9,526 bases of DNA, taken from Bacteroidota bacterium. GTDB lineage: Bacteria; Bacteroidota; Bacteroidia; Bacteroidales; Lentimicrobiaceae. The notes under the pieces are model-generated. The model did not search any database. It was not told the origin of the DNA and saw only the letters and a list, made by a program, of their open reading frames with translations. The stretch is taken from NCBI GenBank assembly GCA_023428585.1, contig JAEYXG010000032.1, positions 1-9,526 on the forward strand, given 5' to 3'. The position numbers and the translations under genes are program-made. This document shows, one piece after another, positions 1 to 6,851 of this stretch; within the stretch, counting starts at the first letter, position 1; every line of letters starts with the position of its first letter.

Positions 1-30
1 CGTGGTCTCGGAGATGTGTATAAGAGACAG
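1..30. other. Residual Nextera/Tn5 sequencing adapter
   Basis: Positions 12-30 read AGATGTGTATAAGAGACAG, the 19-base Tn5 mosaic end used in Nextera libraries. Bases 1-11 match the read-2 adapter arm that precedes it, with one apparent mismatch (T for G at position 6). It sits exactly at the edge of the window and runs straight into the middle of a gene. It is therefore untrimmed library sequence, not a biological transposon end, and genomic sequence starts at about 31. Confidence 0.95.
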
Positions 31-1735
31 GGGTGGTGCTGTCAAAATGCAGATATCCAAGCAGGTTGTCAATATTTGATCCCTTGAAGTTCAAGTCCAT
101 TTTGGTTGAAACGCGAACGGTGGAGTCATGCTCCCATAGGTTGAGTTTGCTTAGATAAGCATCCTGAAGTGTTGCGGTGAAGTTCATCATTGGGATGCTC
201 TCTGTAAGGTCAATCACTCCCCTGAAGTCGAGGTTTGCCAACTCATCCTTCATGGTCAGGTCACCATTGAACAACCGGTCAATCAGATTCCCGTTGATGC
301 GTATATCGTTGAATTCATTATTGAGCAGGATTACTTTCCCAATGAGGGCGTCAACCTTCAGGTTGTTGTGTTTTTTATTGCGCATTTCACCGTTTACCGA
401 TGAGATGAGATTTATGGTTCCTGCCTTGTCGCTGATGTTGAATGTTTTTCCAAGATCCCATTCCACCAGGTTGAACTGTCCATTGTACTTTATAGAGTTC
501 TTCATGCCGGTTTGCAGGCTGATATCGGTCTCCAGCTTTCCCACTCCGGTAAAGAAATCGGCCGATGAAACAAAATCGTAGATAAAGCCGGTAAAGAATC
601 CCTTTACAACAACCGGCCCAATGTTCTTTACCTCTTCGGGCAGGGCAAGCTGTTTATTGCCGGGCAACCTTATATTGGCCAGGTCATAATAGTCGGTTGA
701 GAACTCCCTTACCTTAAGGTGAATGAATGTTTCCTGAATATCAGGAAGCCCATCCATGGTTATTTCGCCGTTGAAGGTAGAGTTGTTGCCGAAATCAAAG
801 GTAAAGTCCCTGGCCTTGAGTGATGAGACCCTGCCCTTTATAATTCCTTCAAAATGCAGCAGGTTTTCCATTCCCGAAACCTCTTGGGTAAAATATCTTA
901 TCTCATTGATGTCCAGATGTGAAGGGCTGAATTTTGATTCAATCCGTACGCTATCGATGAAGTTATTGAATGATCTCAGGTCGTTGAATAAAAATTTGAT
1001 GTCCGCATGCAGGTCACTTCCCAGTGTGCTTATATGAAGATCGTTTGCTGCTATTTGACCCTTGCCCACCTTTATCTTGCCTTTCATGCCCAGCAACGTG
1101 AAACCCGAACGCTCCCTGGCCGACAGATTCTGGATATCCAGATCAATGCTGTCGCCTGCAAAATTAAAATTACCCCCTTCCAGATTTACGTCCGACAAGG
1201 CAAGGTGATTGTAGTCGATCATACCCACCTTTTCAGGCTTATGTTCATTGTTGAAAACGAAGGAACTGTTTTCCAGTGCCATCCCTTTCAATACTATCCG
1301 CCATTTGCCTGGAGCCGATGCTGATGGTTTGGATTCCCCCCTGAAGTAATCGGCCAGGAATGAAAAATTAAAGGTTGAATCAGTAAGGTATTTTTGGAGG
1401 TTAACTTCAGCTTTACCAATGCTTATATCATTAATGCTCAGAAACCTGTTCCTGATATCTATCTTGTCAACATCCACCATCATGGAAGAACTCTTCAGCA
1501 AAGTTTTCCGTTGCTGATCTTCAATCAGCACATCATCAATCAAAACATCCATGAACCATGAAATGCGGAATCCGCCAATGCTGACCTTCGTGTTCAACTC
1601 TTTTGAAAGCCAGGCAGCCGATCTTTGAACCAAACGGGTCTGCACCTGCGGACTTCTGAAAATCAGGTATAGGCATAACAGATTGCCGGCCAGGGCAACA
1701 AGGATAAGAACGGGTATGTAAACGTACTTTTTAAT
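31..1735 (-). CDS. tamB: TamB/AsmA-like translocation and assembly module protein, N-terminal part (3' end cut by contig edge)
   Basis: One unbroken minus-strand frame of 568 codons runs from 1735 to the adapter junction at 31. Residues 5-26 form a single hydrophobic N-terminal anchor (KKYVYIPVLILVALAG onward). The rest is a long, repetitive, beta-rich polar sequence alternating short strands with D/N/G turns, for example FRISWFMDVLIDDVLIED near residues 56-73. This is the usual look of the periplasmic part of Bacteroidota TamB (DUF490/AsmA-like) proteins. TamB is an inner-membrane-anchored protein spanning the periplasm, linked to outer-membrane protein assembly and lipid transport. Family members exceed 1,000 residues, so more than half, including the conserved C-terminal domain, is missing. 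Placement divergent from tsaD fits an arrangement I recall from Bacteroidota. Odd: there is no in-frame ATG, GTG or TTG between the upstream TAA (1753-1751) and the end of the anchor. The first GTG (residue 31) and first ATG (residue 62) would both remove the anchor, so an ATT start at 1735 is the best guess. AsmA-like is certain enough; TamB is likely. Confidence 0.82.
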
Positions 1736-1824
1736 AACTTTGCCTGATTTTTATAGAAGTGGCACCAAAAATTATGCTATAACCTGCAAAATTCAGAAAA
1801 TAACTTGTATTATCTTCATAATAA

Positions 1825-1832
1825 CAAAAATA
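1825..1832 (-). promoter_or_regulatory. Possible -7 promoter element for the tamB-like gene
   Basis: The minus strand reads TATTTTTG, an exact match to the Bacteroidota -7 consensus TAnnTTTG. It lies about 90 bases upstream of the proposed tamB start, inside the 98-base divergent spacer with tsaD. No clear -33 TTTG partner is visible at the expected distance, so this may be chance in A/T-rich DNA. No equally good match is seen on the plus strand for tsaD. Confidence 0.25.
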
Positions 1833-1833
1833 A

Positions 1834-2844
1834 GTGAATTATATTCTTGGCATTGAATCATCATGTGATGACACATCGGCAGCAGTACTCAGGGAAACGG
1901 CCATCTGTTCAAATGTAATTGCCAATCAGGCAGTACATACCTCATTTGGCGGAGTCGTACCTGAACTGGCTTCCAGGGCCCATCAGCAAAACATCATCCC
2001 GGTTGTTGAAACAGCCCTCAAAAAGGCCGGCATTACCAAGGAACAGTTATCCGCCGTAGCGTTCACCAGAGGCCCCGGGCTATTGGGCTCATTGTTGGTG
2101 GGTACATCCTTTGCAAAGTCGTTCGCCTATGCCCTTAATATCCCTTTGATTGAAGTGAATCACATGGAAGCCCATGTATTGGCGCACTTTATTACGGATC
2201 CTGAAAAGCCAAGGGACGTTCCGGAGTTCCCGTTCCTATGCCTCACCGTATCGGGCGGACATACACAAATAGTTCAGCTTAACGACCACTTTTCCATGCA
2301 GATCATAGGCCGTACCATTGATGATGCTGCCGGCGAAGCCTTTGATAAGGCGGCAAAGATACTGGGTCTGCCATATCCGGGCGGACCACTCATTGATAAA
2401 TACGCGAAAGAAGGAAACCCCAAGGCATTCAGGTTTGCCAAACCCAATATTCAGGAACTCGATTACAGTTTCAGCGGCTTAAAGACATCATTCCTATACC
2501 TGGTACGTGATCATTTGAAACAGGATCCCGACTTTATTGAAAAAAATCTTGCCGACCTGTGTGCATCCATACAGCATGCCATAGTAGAAACGCTGATGAA
2601 GAAACTGATTCTGGCAGTAAAGCAAACCGGCATAAAGCAAGTTGCCATCGCCGGCGGAGTCTCAGCCAATAGCGGACTACGAAATGCCATCCTGGAGCAA
2701 CAGAACAATGGTTGGAAAGTATTTATACCTGACTTCCAGTTCACCACTGACAATGCCGCAATGATTGCCGTTGCCGGATACTTCAAATACCTGAAAAAGG
2801 ACTTTGCAGACTTGACGGCTGCGCCGTATTCAAGGCAAGGGTAA
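1834..2844 (+). CDS. tsaD: tRNA N6-adenosine threonylcarbamoyltransferase TsaD
   Basis: 336 aa, the normal full length. TsaD transfers the threonylcarbamoyl group from threonylcarbamoyl-AMP to A37 of ANN-decoding tRNAs (t6A), working in the cytoplasm with TsaB, TsaE and TsaC. Visible ASKHA-fold signatures: N-terminal phosphate loop GIESSCDDTSAA (residues 6-17), metal-binding HMEAH (H110, H114), SGGHT (140-144), DDAAGEAFDKAAK (163-175), the GGVSANS adenine/nucleotide region (274-280), and TTDNAAMIA with the third metal ligand D306. The start is GTG at 1834. A TAA lies immediately upstream in frame, so no earlier start is possible, and MNYILGIESS is the usual N-terminus. Base composition is more balanced than in the plus-strand genes that follow, as expected for a core gene. 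No strong terminator is visible after the stop. Confidence 0.97.
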   Translation: MNYILGIESSCDDTSAAVLRETAICSNVIANQAVHTSFGGVVPELASRAHQQNIIPVVETALKKAGITKEQLSAVAFTRGPGLLGSLLVGTSFAKSFAYALNIPLIEVNHMEAHVLAHFITDPEKPRDVPEFPFLCLTVSGGHTQIVQLNDHFSMQIIGRTIDDAAGEAFDKAAKILGLPYPGGPLIDKYAKEGNPKAFRFAKPNIQELDYSFSGLKTSFLYLVRDHLKQDPDFIEKNLADLCASIQHAIVETLMKKLILAVKQTGIKQVAIAGGVSANSGLRNAILEQQNNGWKVFIPDFQFTTDNAAMIAVAGYFKYLKKDFADLTAAPYSRQG

Positions 2845-2904
2845 AAGCTTGTTTGAATTTAAAATTATCGGTCATTACCAATATAAAAAGTAATAAACTC
2901 GAAT

Positions 2905-2941
2905 TCTAACTTACGAAGGCGCATGTCTACCGAAATTAGAC
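2905..2941. repeat. Weak inverted repeat between tsaD and the DUF1905 gene
   Basis: TCTAACTTACG (2905-2915) can pair with CGAAATTAGA (2931-2940) with one mismatch and one bulged base. This leaves a 15-base loop and ends at ATTAGAC (2935-2941), six bases before the next ATG. The outer boxes TTCTAAC and ATTAGAC differ from the integron attC consensus boxes (RYYYAAC and GTTRRRY) by one position each. It is short and could be chance. It is noted because similar structures precede the next three genes, although this one lacks their GGTGAG motif. Confidence 0.3.
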
Positions 2942-2947
2942 TAAGAA

Positions 2948-3430
2948 ATGCACAAATTTAAAGCCCCATTGGATATTATTGGAATAAACCCATTCGTATT
3001 TGTGCCTGAACAAATACTCAAGGAAATATTCACCCAAGCTGGCAAAGACAAAGGACATATCCCAGTCAGTGTTGTTGTAAACGATAATAAACATCAACAG
3101 ACACTAGTGAAATTCAGAGGTTATTGGAGATTATACATTAATACCAAGATGCTTCCAAATTCTCCTAAACGCATTGGTGAAATAATTGAGATTGCTATTG
3201 AATACGACCCCACAGACAGAACAATTAAACCCCATCCCGAACTTTTACAAGCCCTTGATCAAAATGTGGATGCGAAACATGTATTTGAAAGCTTACCAGC
3301 ATCAAGGCAAAAGGAAATTATACGCTATATAGCATCTTTAAAGACAGCTGGAAGTGTAACAAAGAATGTTCTGAGAGCAATAGGTTTTTTGACTGGCAAA
3401 AATAGGTTTGTGGGCAGGGATGGTCCATGA
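2948..3430 (+). CDS. DUF1905 / YdeI-OmpD-associated (OmdA) family protein
   Basis: 160 aa, no signal peptide or membrane segment, so presumably cytoplasmic. Residues 1-92 have the DUF1905 pattern: a starting phrase HKFKAPLDII, then a small beta-barrel-like stretch with GHIPVSVVVNDN (36-47), FRGYWRLYIN (56-65) and an acidic end IAIEYDP (82-88). Residues 97-150 match the OmdA/bacteriocin-protection helix-rich domain: PELLQALDQN, then FESLPASRQKEIIRYIASLKTA, then a basic helix RAIGFLTGK. Proteins with this domain pair are widespread single-gene units; members have been linked to peptide or bacteriocin resistance, but the molecular activity is not established. The ATG at 2948 is the first in frame and gives a full-length family member. 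It is the first gene of the A/T-rich accessory segment after tsaD, on the same strand but 103 bases away and probably not in its operon. Family call good, function unknown. Confidence 0.8.
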   Translation: MHKFKAPLDIIGINPFVFVPEQILKEIFTQAGKDKGHIPVSVVVNDNKHQQTLVKFRGYWRLYINTKMLPNSPKRIGEIIEIAIEYDPTDRTIKPHPELLQALDQNVDAKHVFESLPASRQKEIIRYIASLKTAGSVTKNVLRAIGFLTGKNRFVGRDGP

Positions 3431-3471
3431 GTTGTCCGTTTAATGATAATCACCTCAGGGCGTAATCGTAT

Positions 3472-3491
3472 AGACGCCATGCCTGGCGTCT
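3472..3491. repeat. Perfect 8-bp inverted repeat (REP-like palindrome)
   Basis: AGACGCCA (3472-3479) and TGGCGTCT (3484-3491) are exact reverse complements around a 4-base TGCC loop, just after the DUF1905 stop codon. It is G/C-rich in an otherwise A/T-rich spacer. There is no T-run after it, so it is a poor classical terminator; it looks more like a short extragenic palindrome of the kind scattered through Bacteroidota genomes. It may still help end or stabilise the upstream transcript. Confidence 0.55.
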
Positions 3492-3533
3492 CCGTTATTA
3501 CCAACAGCCCCATAGAGAAGGGTTCCGTCCCCC

Positions 3534-3583
3534 CGACATGTCGTAGCCTGCCCCTGATAAATCGGGACAGGTAATGATTTTTT
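3534..3583. repeat. Second palindromic cluster, possible terminator
   Basis: A 10-base palindrome CGACATGTCG (3534-3543) is followed by an imperfect hairpin: CCTGCCCCTGAT (3547-3558) against ATCGGGACAGG (3561-3571), with one mismatch and one bulge. A T-run follows shortly after (3578-3583). The hairpin and T-run could act as a rho-independent terminator for the DUF1905 gene on the plus strand. The halves also look like parts of extragenic repeats of the CCTGTCCCGA...TCGGGACAGG type that have been rearranged. The rest of the 3431-3826 spacer, apart from the 3690-3774 elements, shows nothing recognisable. Confidence 0.45.
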
Positions 3584-3689
3584 GTTCCCTATTTTTATAT
3601 CTAATTTTAACGAAATCAAAAGATATTATTATTATATTGCAAGGGTCAATGAGTACAGATTAAATTGCAGAAGAAAATTAAATACCAAA

Positions 3690-3731
3690 AAGTAAGGTTA
3701 TACAACTGTTTTGGGAAGTATAACATTACTT
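3690..3731. repeat. Strong inverted repeat upstream of the peptidase-hydrolase gene
   Basis: AAGTAAGGTTATAC (3690-3703) pairs with GTATAACATTACTT (3718-3731) at 13 of 14 positions around a 14-base loop. The single mismatch is G3696 against A3725. It ends three bases before the GGTGAG motif of the shared spacer module. An alternative, shorter pairing joins TATAAC (3719-3724) with GTTATA (3740-3745). No T-run follows, so it is not an obvious terminator. It could be the folded part of a recombination site, an operator, or a repeat remnant. Confidence 0.6.
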
Positions 3732-3733
3732 AA

Positions 3734-3774
3734 GGTGAGGTTATAAAAACGAGTTAGAGATTATTAATGCTATT
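3734..3774 (+). repeat. Shared spacer module, copy 1
   Basis: GGTGAG (3734-3739) is followed directly by GTTATAA (3740-3746), and GCTATT lies at 3769-3774, 35 bases from the first G. The same ordered pieces occur upstream of the next two genes (5558-5596 and 6835-6877). This copy lies 53 bases before the ATG at 3827. GGTGAG is too far from the start to be a ribosome-binding site. It could be the right end of an integron-like site or a common promoter/leader block. Confidence 0.5.
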
Positions 3775-3826
3775 GATCGTCAAAGGAATATTTTAAATTA
3801 TAAAACAACAACAAAACTATAAAACC

Positions 3827-5449
3827 ATGAAAACAAGACCTGTAGTTTTGAATTTACTTTCAATAGTAATTTTTGTGTTTTTAACAATATCAAAATTAAT
3901 CGGGCAAAATTACGACTCCCTGAGTTTTGCAAAAGAGAGTCAGCATTTTAATTTTTATTCAACCAATGGTGACATTAAAATTCTAGATTCACTAGCATTA
4001 ACTCTAGAGAATAATTACTCCCGTATTACGAAGCATTTGGGAATACAGATTGACAAAAAAATCAATGTGAAAGTCTTCCCAAATGTTAAGGCCTTTCATG
4101 TCGCAATTAATTATCCTGATGCACCTGACTGGGTTGTTGGGTCGTGTAATGGAGATGAATTAATGATGGTTTCGCCATTGAATCCGGGGAGTGTTCATAC
4201 CTATGAATCACTAATGCAAGTGATTGTCCATGAATTTGTACATATAGCGGTTTCTTATGCGCGTGGAGATAAAGGATGGACCACATTGCCAAGATGGCTT
4301 AACGAAGGATATGCACAATACGAAGCAGGTCAGATTAATGATCATATCCGAAAAATTGTAGTGTCAAGTGTGATGGCAAACACACCACCAACATGGTCAC
4401 AACTTGATACCGTATCGGTTATGGAATTTGGCAATATGAATGGTTATGGACTTTCTGTTACGATTGTTGAGTTTCTGGTTGATAAATATGGTATTGACAA
4501 ATTGGTTTTACTGATAAAAGAACCTGAAAATTTTGAGATCATATACGGTATGTCAAAATACACCTTGGAAAAACAATGGATTCAGTATTTAATCGCCAAA
4601 GATTCACTTTCAGGAAGTGTAAGCAAGGCACAAACACAAGAAAGAATGGCAGTAAATCAAATCACAATCAGAGACAAACAAGTTGAAATCAATTATTTTC
4701 AACAAGGGAAAGGTGACACAACACTTCTGTTTATACACGGCTGGTGTATAGACGGAACTTATTGGGAAAATCAAGTAAATTATTTTTCTAAAAATTACAA
4801 TGTCTACGCAATTGACCTGCCTGGCTTTGGCAAATCCAAAGCAGAAAGAACCAACTGGACTGTAGAAGAATATGCCAATGATGTAATAGCATTTATTGAC
4901 ACAATGAACCTGAAAAATGTGGTAACCATTGGACATTCAATGGCAGGCGAAATTATGTTACAAATAGCATTAACCAATAATCCAAAAATAGTAGGTGTTG
5001 TAGGTATTGACAATTTCAAATTTATTGACTTTTCATTTACACCTGAACAAATGAAACAAATGACCGACTTTTTTCCTAGGCTTGAAAAAGATTTTAAAAA
5101 TTCAGCACCCGAATATGCAGATATGATACTTTTTCACCCAACAACCTCAAAGGAAGTGAAAGACAGAGTAAAAACTGATATTGCAAATACCGATTCTGCT
5201 ATTGGTTATGGAATATTTATGAACCAAATGCAATACGCTTATACCGATGCACAAAGACTGGAACAGCTTAATTATAAGTTATACTTGATAAACAGTGACG
5301 GTTTCCCAACAAACGAAACTGGACTGAAAAACCATTGTAAAAATAGTTTTCAAGTGGAAACGATCTCTGCAACCGGACATTATCCAATGATAGAAAAACC
5401 GACTGAATTTAATTTGATTTTGGAAAAGGTATTGACAAATATGAAATAA
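3827..5449 (+). CDS. Secreted two-domain hydrolase: peptidase-MA-like metallopeptidase fused to alpha/beta hydrolase
   Basis: 540 aa. Residues 1-27 are a signal peptide (basic MKTR, hydrophobic core, probable cut near IGQ-N), so it is exported. There is no lipobox and no T9SS tail. Residues ~30-260 resemble the gluzincin peptidase-MA domain: HEFVH (135-139) supplies the two zinc histidines and catalytic Glu136, and LNEGYAQY places the third ligand at Glu160. Residues ~280-540 are an alpha/beta hydrolase: HGW oxyanion region (304-306), nucleophile Ser371 in GHSMAG, probable acid Asp491 after YLINSDG, and His518 in TGHYP. Both active sites look intact. The join is at ~262-280, a polar stretch (SLSGSVSKAQTQERMAVNQ) resembling the N-terminal linker of stand-alone Bacteroidota hydrolases. 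The substrate cannot be read from the sequence. It stands alone, 396 bases after the previous gene, and is A/T-rich. Start at the ATG giving the signal peptide. Confidence 0.85.
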   Translation: MKTRPVVLNLLSIVIFVFLTISKLIGQNYDSLSFAKESQHFNFYSTNGDIKILDSLALTLENNYSRITKHLGIQIDKKINVKVFPNVKAFHVAINYPDAPDWVVGSCNGDELMMVSPLNPGSVHTYESLMQVIVHEFVHIAVSYARGDKGWTTLPRWLNEGYAQYEAGQINDHIRKIVVSSVMANTPPTWSQLDTVSVMEFGNMNGYGLSVTIVEFLVDKYGIDKLVLLIKEPENFEIIYGMSKYTLEKQWIQYLIAKDSLSGSVSKAQTQERMAVNQITIRDKQVEINYFQQGKGDTTLLFIHGWCIDGTYWENQVNYFSKNYNVYAIDLPGFGKSKAERTNWTVEEYANDVIAFIDTMNLKNVVTIGHSMAGEIMLQIALTNNPKIVGVVGIDNFKFIDFSFTPEQMKQMTDFFPRLEKDFKNSAPEYADMILFHPTTSKEVKDRVKTDIANTDSAIGYGIFMNQMQYAYTDAQRLEQLNYKLYLINSDGFPTNETGLKNHCKNSFQVETISATGHYPMIEKPTEFNLILEKVLTNMK

Positions 5450-5454
5450 ACTGC

Positions 5455-5573
5455 TGCTAACAACTAAGACTTCACATGGTCGAGGAGCAAGACCTAACAT
5501 GAAGTCATGTTGCACGAAATCATTTCACGACCACCATTTGCCATCAGTTGCAATTGTTGGTGAGTTGTTATCA
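5455..5573. repeat. attC-like structured spacer (119 bp with complementary ends)
   Basis: It begins six bases after the hydrolase stop codon. The left end TGCTAACAACTAAG (5455-5468) pairs with the right end GTGAGTTGTTATCA (5560-5573) at 11 of 14 positions. Nested inside, TGGTCG (5477-5482) pairs with CGACCA (5528-5533). Further hairpins are AACATG/CATGTT (5496-5501 and 5506-5511, 4-base loop) and GACTTCA/TGAAGTC (5468-5474 and 5500-5506). Long, poorly conserved spacers with complementary ends, directly after a gene's stop and before the next gene, are the hallmark of integron attC sites. The length is within the attC range. The right box GTTATCA is only a partial match to GTTRRRY. It could instead be an unrelated structured repeat. 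Confidence 0.45.
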
Positions 5574-5596
5574 GAGTACGATGTATAAAACGCTAT
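5558..5596 (+). repeat. Shared spacer module, copy 2
   Basis: TGGTGAG, TTGTTATCA, an AGTAC block, TATAA and GCTAT occur in order over 39 bases. The copy at 6835-6877 has all of these in the same order, with short insertions. Resemblance continues weakly to the following start: TTTTATGAGAATG here, TTCTATGAGAAAG before the DHFR-like remnant. This aligns the ATG at 5614 with the remnant's ATG at 6883 and so supports 5614 as the protease start. The left part overlaps the right arm of the attC-like structure. Confidence 0.55.
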
Positions 5597-5613
5597 TACT
5601 TGATCCCCATTTT

Positions 5614-6810
5614 ATGAGAATGATATTAACGTACATTTTGTTATTTTTTTGTTTGAAAGCAATTGGTCAAAATCAGAGGATGCTGTCGTATAATCTTTTT
5701 GACGGAACAGTTGATACTATTGATTTGAGCGATTTTGACACTACAATTGTTGAACAACATACAAATTATTTTATTGGCACTATTGATAATGATCTAAATA
5801 CCTTGAACGAAGAAGTGCCCATAGAAAACATTTATACTGGAAGTAACTTCACTCGAAAAAAACAAGCCTCGACAGAATATGATATTAATGATTTTCCTAT
5901 AAGAACAAGTGTAAAGCTTTTTAAATGGGAAAATGATTCTTTAAAGAGCAATTGTTCAGGAAGTATAATTAGTAGAAAACATGTTCTAACTGCCTGTCAT
6001 TGTGTCGCTTATTTGAACCATGATTCTTTATTATATGATTCCTTGTATGTGAGTCCTGTTTTTGACAATGGAGAATTCAATACTATATTTCAAGGTAGTT
6101 GGGTTAAGCGAATTTATATATTTGAAAACTGGAATTTTGGAAAAGATTTCTCAATATTGGAATTGGAAAATCCTATTGGAGATAATACAGGATGGGTAAG
6201 TATAGGATTTGAATCAGATGATATTAACCTGTTGGATGGAATTTTTTATAAATTCTCTTATCCAGCAATTTCATTACCTCAAATTGATCCTAATTCTTAT
6301 AATGGCGATACCCTATATTATGGCTATGGTTTGGCTGATATTGCCAATGAAAATAGTATAATGATTGATGGCGCATCAGGTATACCAGGAGAAAGTGGAA
6401 GTTCAATAATCAAGATAAAGAATGATAATTCATACATTAGTTATGGGGTCCTCTCTTTTTCATCAAATCTAAACCATTGTAAATTAACGAACTGGAAGTA
6501 CTTTGCATTGAAAGAAATAATTAAAAATGACCTTAATCTGAGTACTCCGGAATTAAAATTCATGGATAATCTTAGCATATATCCAAATCCTGTAAATGAT
6601 ATGATACATATTTCTTTGCCAGAGAAATTAAAGAATAATACATTAAGTGTTTTAAATTCACAGGGGCGAATAATTAAGGTTCAGTCAAATACAAGTTGTG
6701 AGATAGAACTCAATTTATCTGATTTACCAATTGGAATTTATCTGTTAAGGATAGAATCTGAGAATAGAATAGTAGTTGGAAAAATGATAAAAAGCGGGAG
6801 CTTGCATTAA
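5614..6810 (+). CDS. Secreted trypsin-like (S1-fold) serine protease with C-terminal T9SS sorting domain
   Basis: 398 aa from ATG 5614. Residues 1-19 are a signal peptide (MRMILTYILLFFCLKAIGQ). A variable pro-like region (~20-95) follows, then a chymotrypsin-fold protease: CSGSIISRKHVLTACHC gives catalytic His129, KDFSILELENPIG gives Asp178, and PGESGSS gives Ser261, so the triad looks complete. The last ~75 residues (LSIYPNPVNDMIHISLP, then LNLSDLPIGIYLLRIES and GKMIKSG) are a type A T9SS sorting domain. This directs the protein through the outer membrane and is normally removed, often with attachment to the cell surface. Likely role: extracellular or surface proteolysis; the target is unknown. 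Earlier in-frame starts exist (TTG 5548, ATG 5581), but they add an acidic, non-signal N-terminus and run into the shared spacer module. Strongly A/T-rich. The TAA forms part of the next inverted repeat. Confidence 0.88.
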   Translation: MRMILTYILLFFCLKAIGQNQRMLSYNLFDGTVDTIDLSDFDTTIVEQHTNYFIGTIDNDLNTLNEEVPIENIYTGSNFTRKKQASTEYDINDFPIRTSVKLFKWENDSLKSNCSGSIISRKHVLTACHCVAYLNHDSLLYDSLYVSPVFDNGEFNTIFQGSWVKRIYIFENWNFGKDFSILELENPIGDNTGWVSIGFESDDINLLDGIFYKFSYPAISLPQIDPNSYNGDTLYYGYGLADIANENSIMIDGASGIPGESGSSIIKIKNDNSYISYGVLSFSSNLNHCKLTNWKYFALKEIIKNDLNLSTPELKFMDNLSIYPNPVNDMIHISLPEKLKNNTLSVLNSQGRIIKVQSNTSCEIELNLSDLPIGIYLLRIESENRIVVGKMIKSGSLH

Positions 6811-6851
6811 CCATACTCAATGCGACAAATCGACTGGTGAGATTGTTATAA
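6807..6851. repeat. Short attC-like imperfect inverted repeat after the protease gene
   Basis: The left arm starts within the protease stop codon region: TAAC (6808-6811), AT, bulged A, CTCA (6816-6819). It pairs with TGAG (6838-6841), AT, then GTTA (6845-6848) of the right arm, giving about ten base pairs with one mismatch and one extra base in the left arm. A single unpaired base in one arm is also typical of attC sites. The right end is GTTATAA, identical to that of copy 1. The stem is weak, so confidence rests on its recurrence at gene boundaries. Confidence 0.35.

Noticed and set aside
12..30. Tn5 mosaic end as a sign of a natural transposon
   Set aside because: The adjoining adapter arm and its place at the very edge show it is library-preparation sequence.
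177..1324. Three plus-strand open frames (177-581, 756-1037, 1007-1324) of 93-134 codons
   Set aside because: They lie wholly antisense to the continuous tamB-like frame, are rich in Ser, Arg and Leu in no recognisable pattern, and overlap each other. They are shadows of that gene.
2923..2961. Short open frame starting at ATG 2923 before the DUF1905 gene
   Set aside because: Only 12 codons, out of frame with the gene, no similarity or initiation signal. Could be a leader peptide, but nothing supports it.
3325..3513. Minus-strand open frame of 62 codons
   Set aside because: It overlaps the DUF1905 3' end and runs through the palindromic repeat; composition is repeat-derived, with no protein pattern.
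3751..3826. Possible small peptide frame just before the peptidase-hydrolase gene (NELEIINAIDRQ...)
   Set aside because: The frame has an upstream TGA and no suitable start codon, and it falls in the leader region. Treated as chance.
4107..5515. Minus-strand open frames at 4107-4292, 4610-4936, 4804-5019 and 5279-5515
   Set aside because: All are antisense to the peptidase-hydrolase gene, whose motifs and frame are continuous. They show no signal or domain pattern.
5548..5613. TTG 5548 or ATG 5581 as the protease start
   Set aside because: Both put an extra, partly acidic stretch ahead of the signal peptide, and 5548 lies inside the structured spacer. Leader similarity with the DHFR-like remnant aligns ATG 5614 with ATG 6883.
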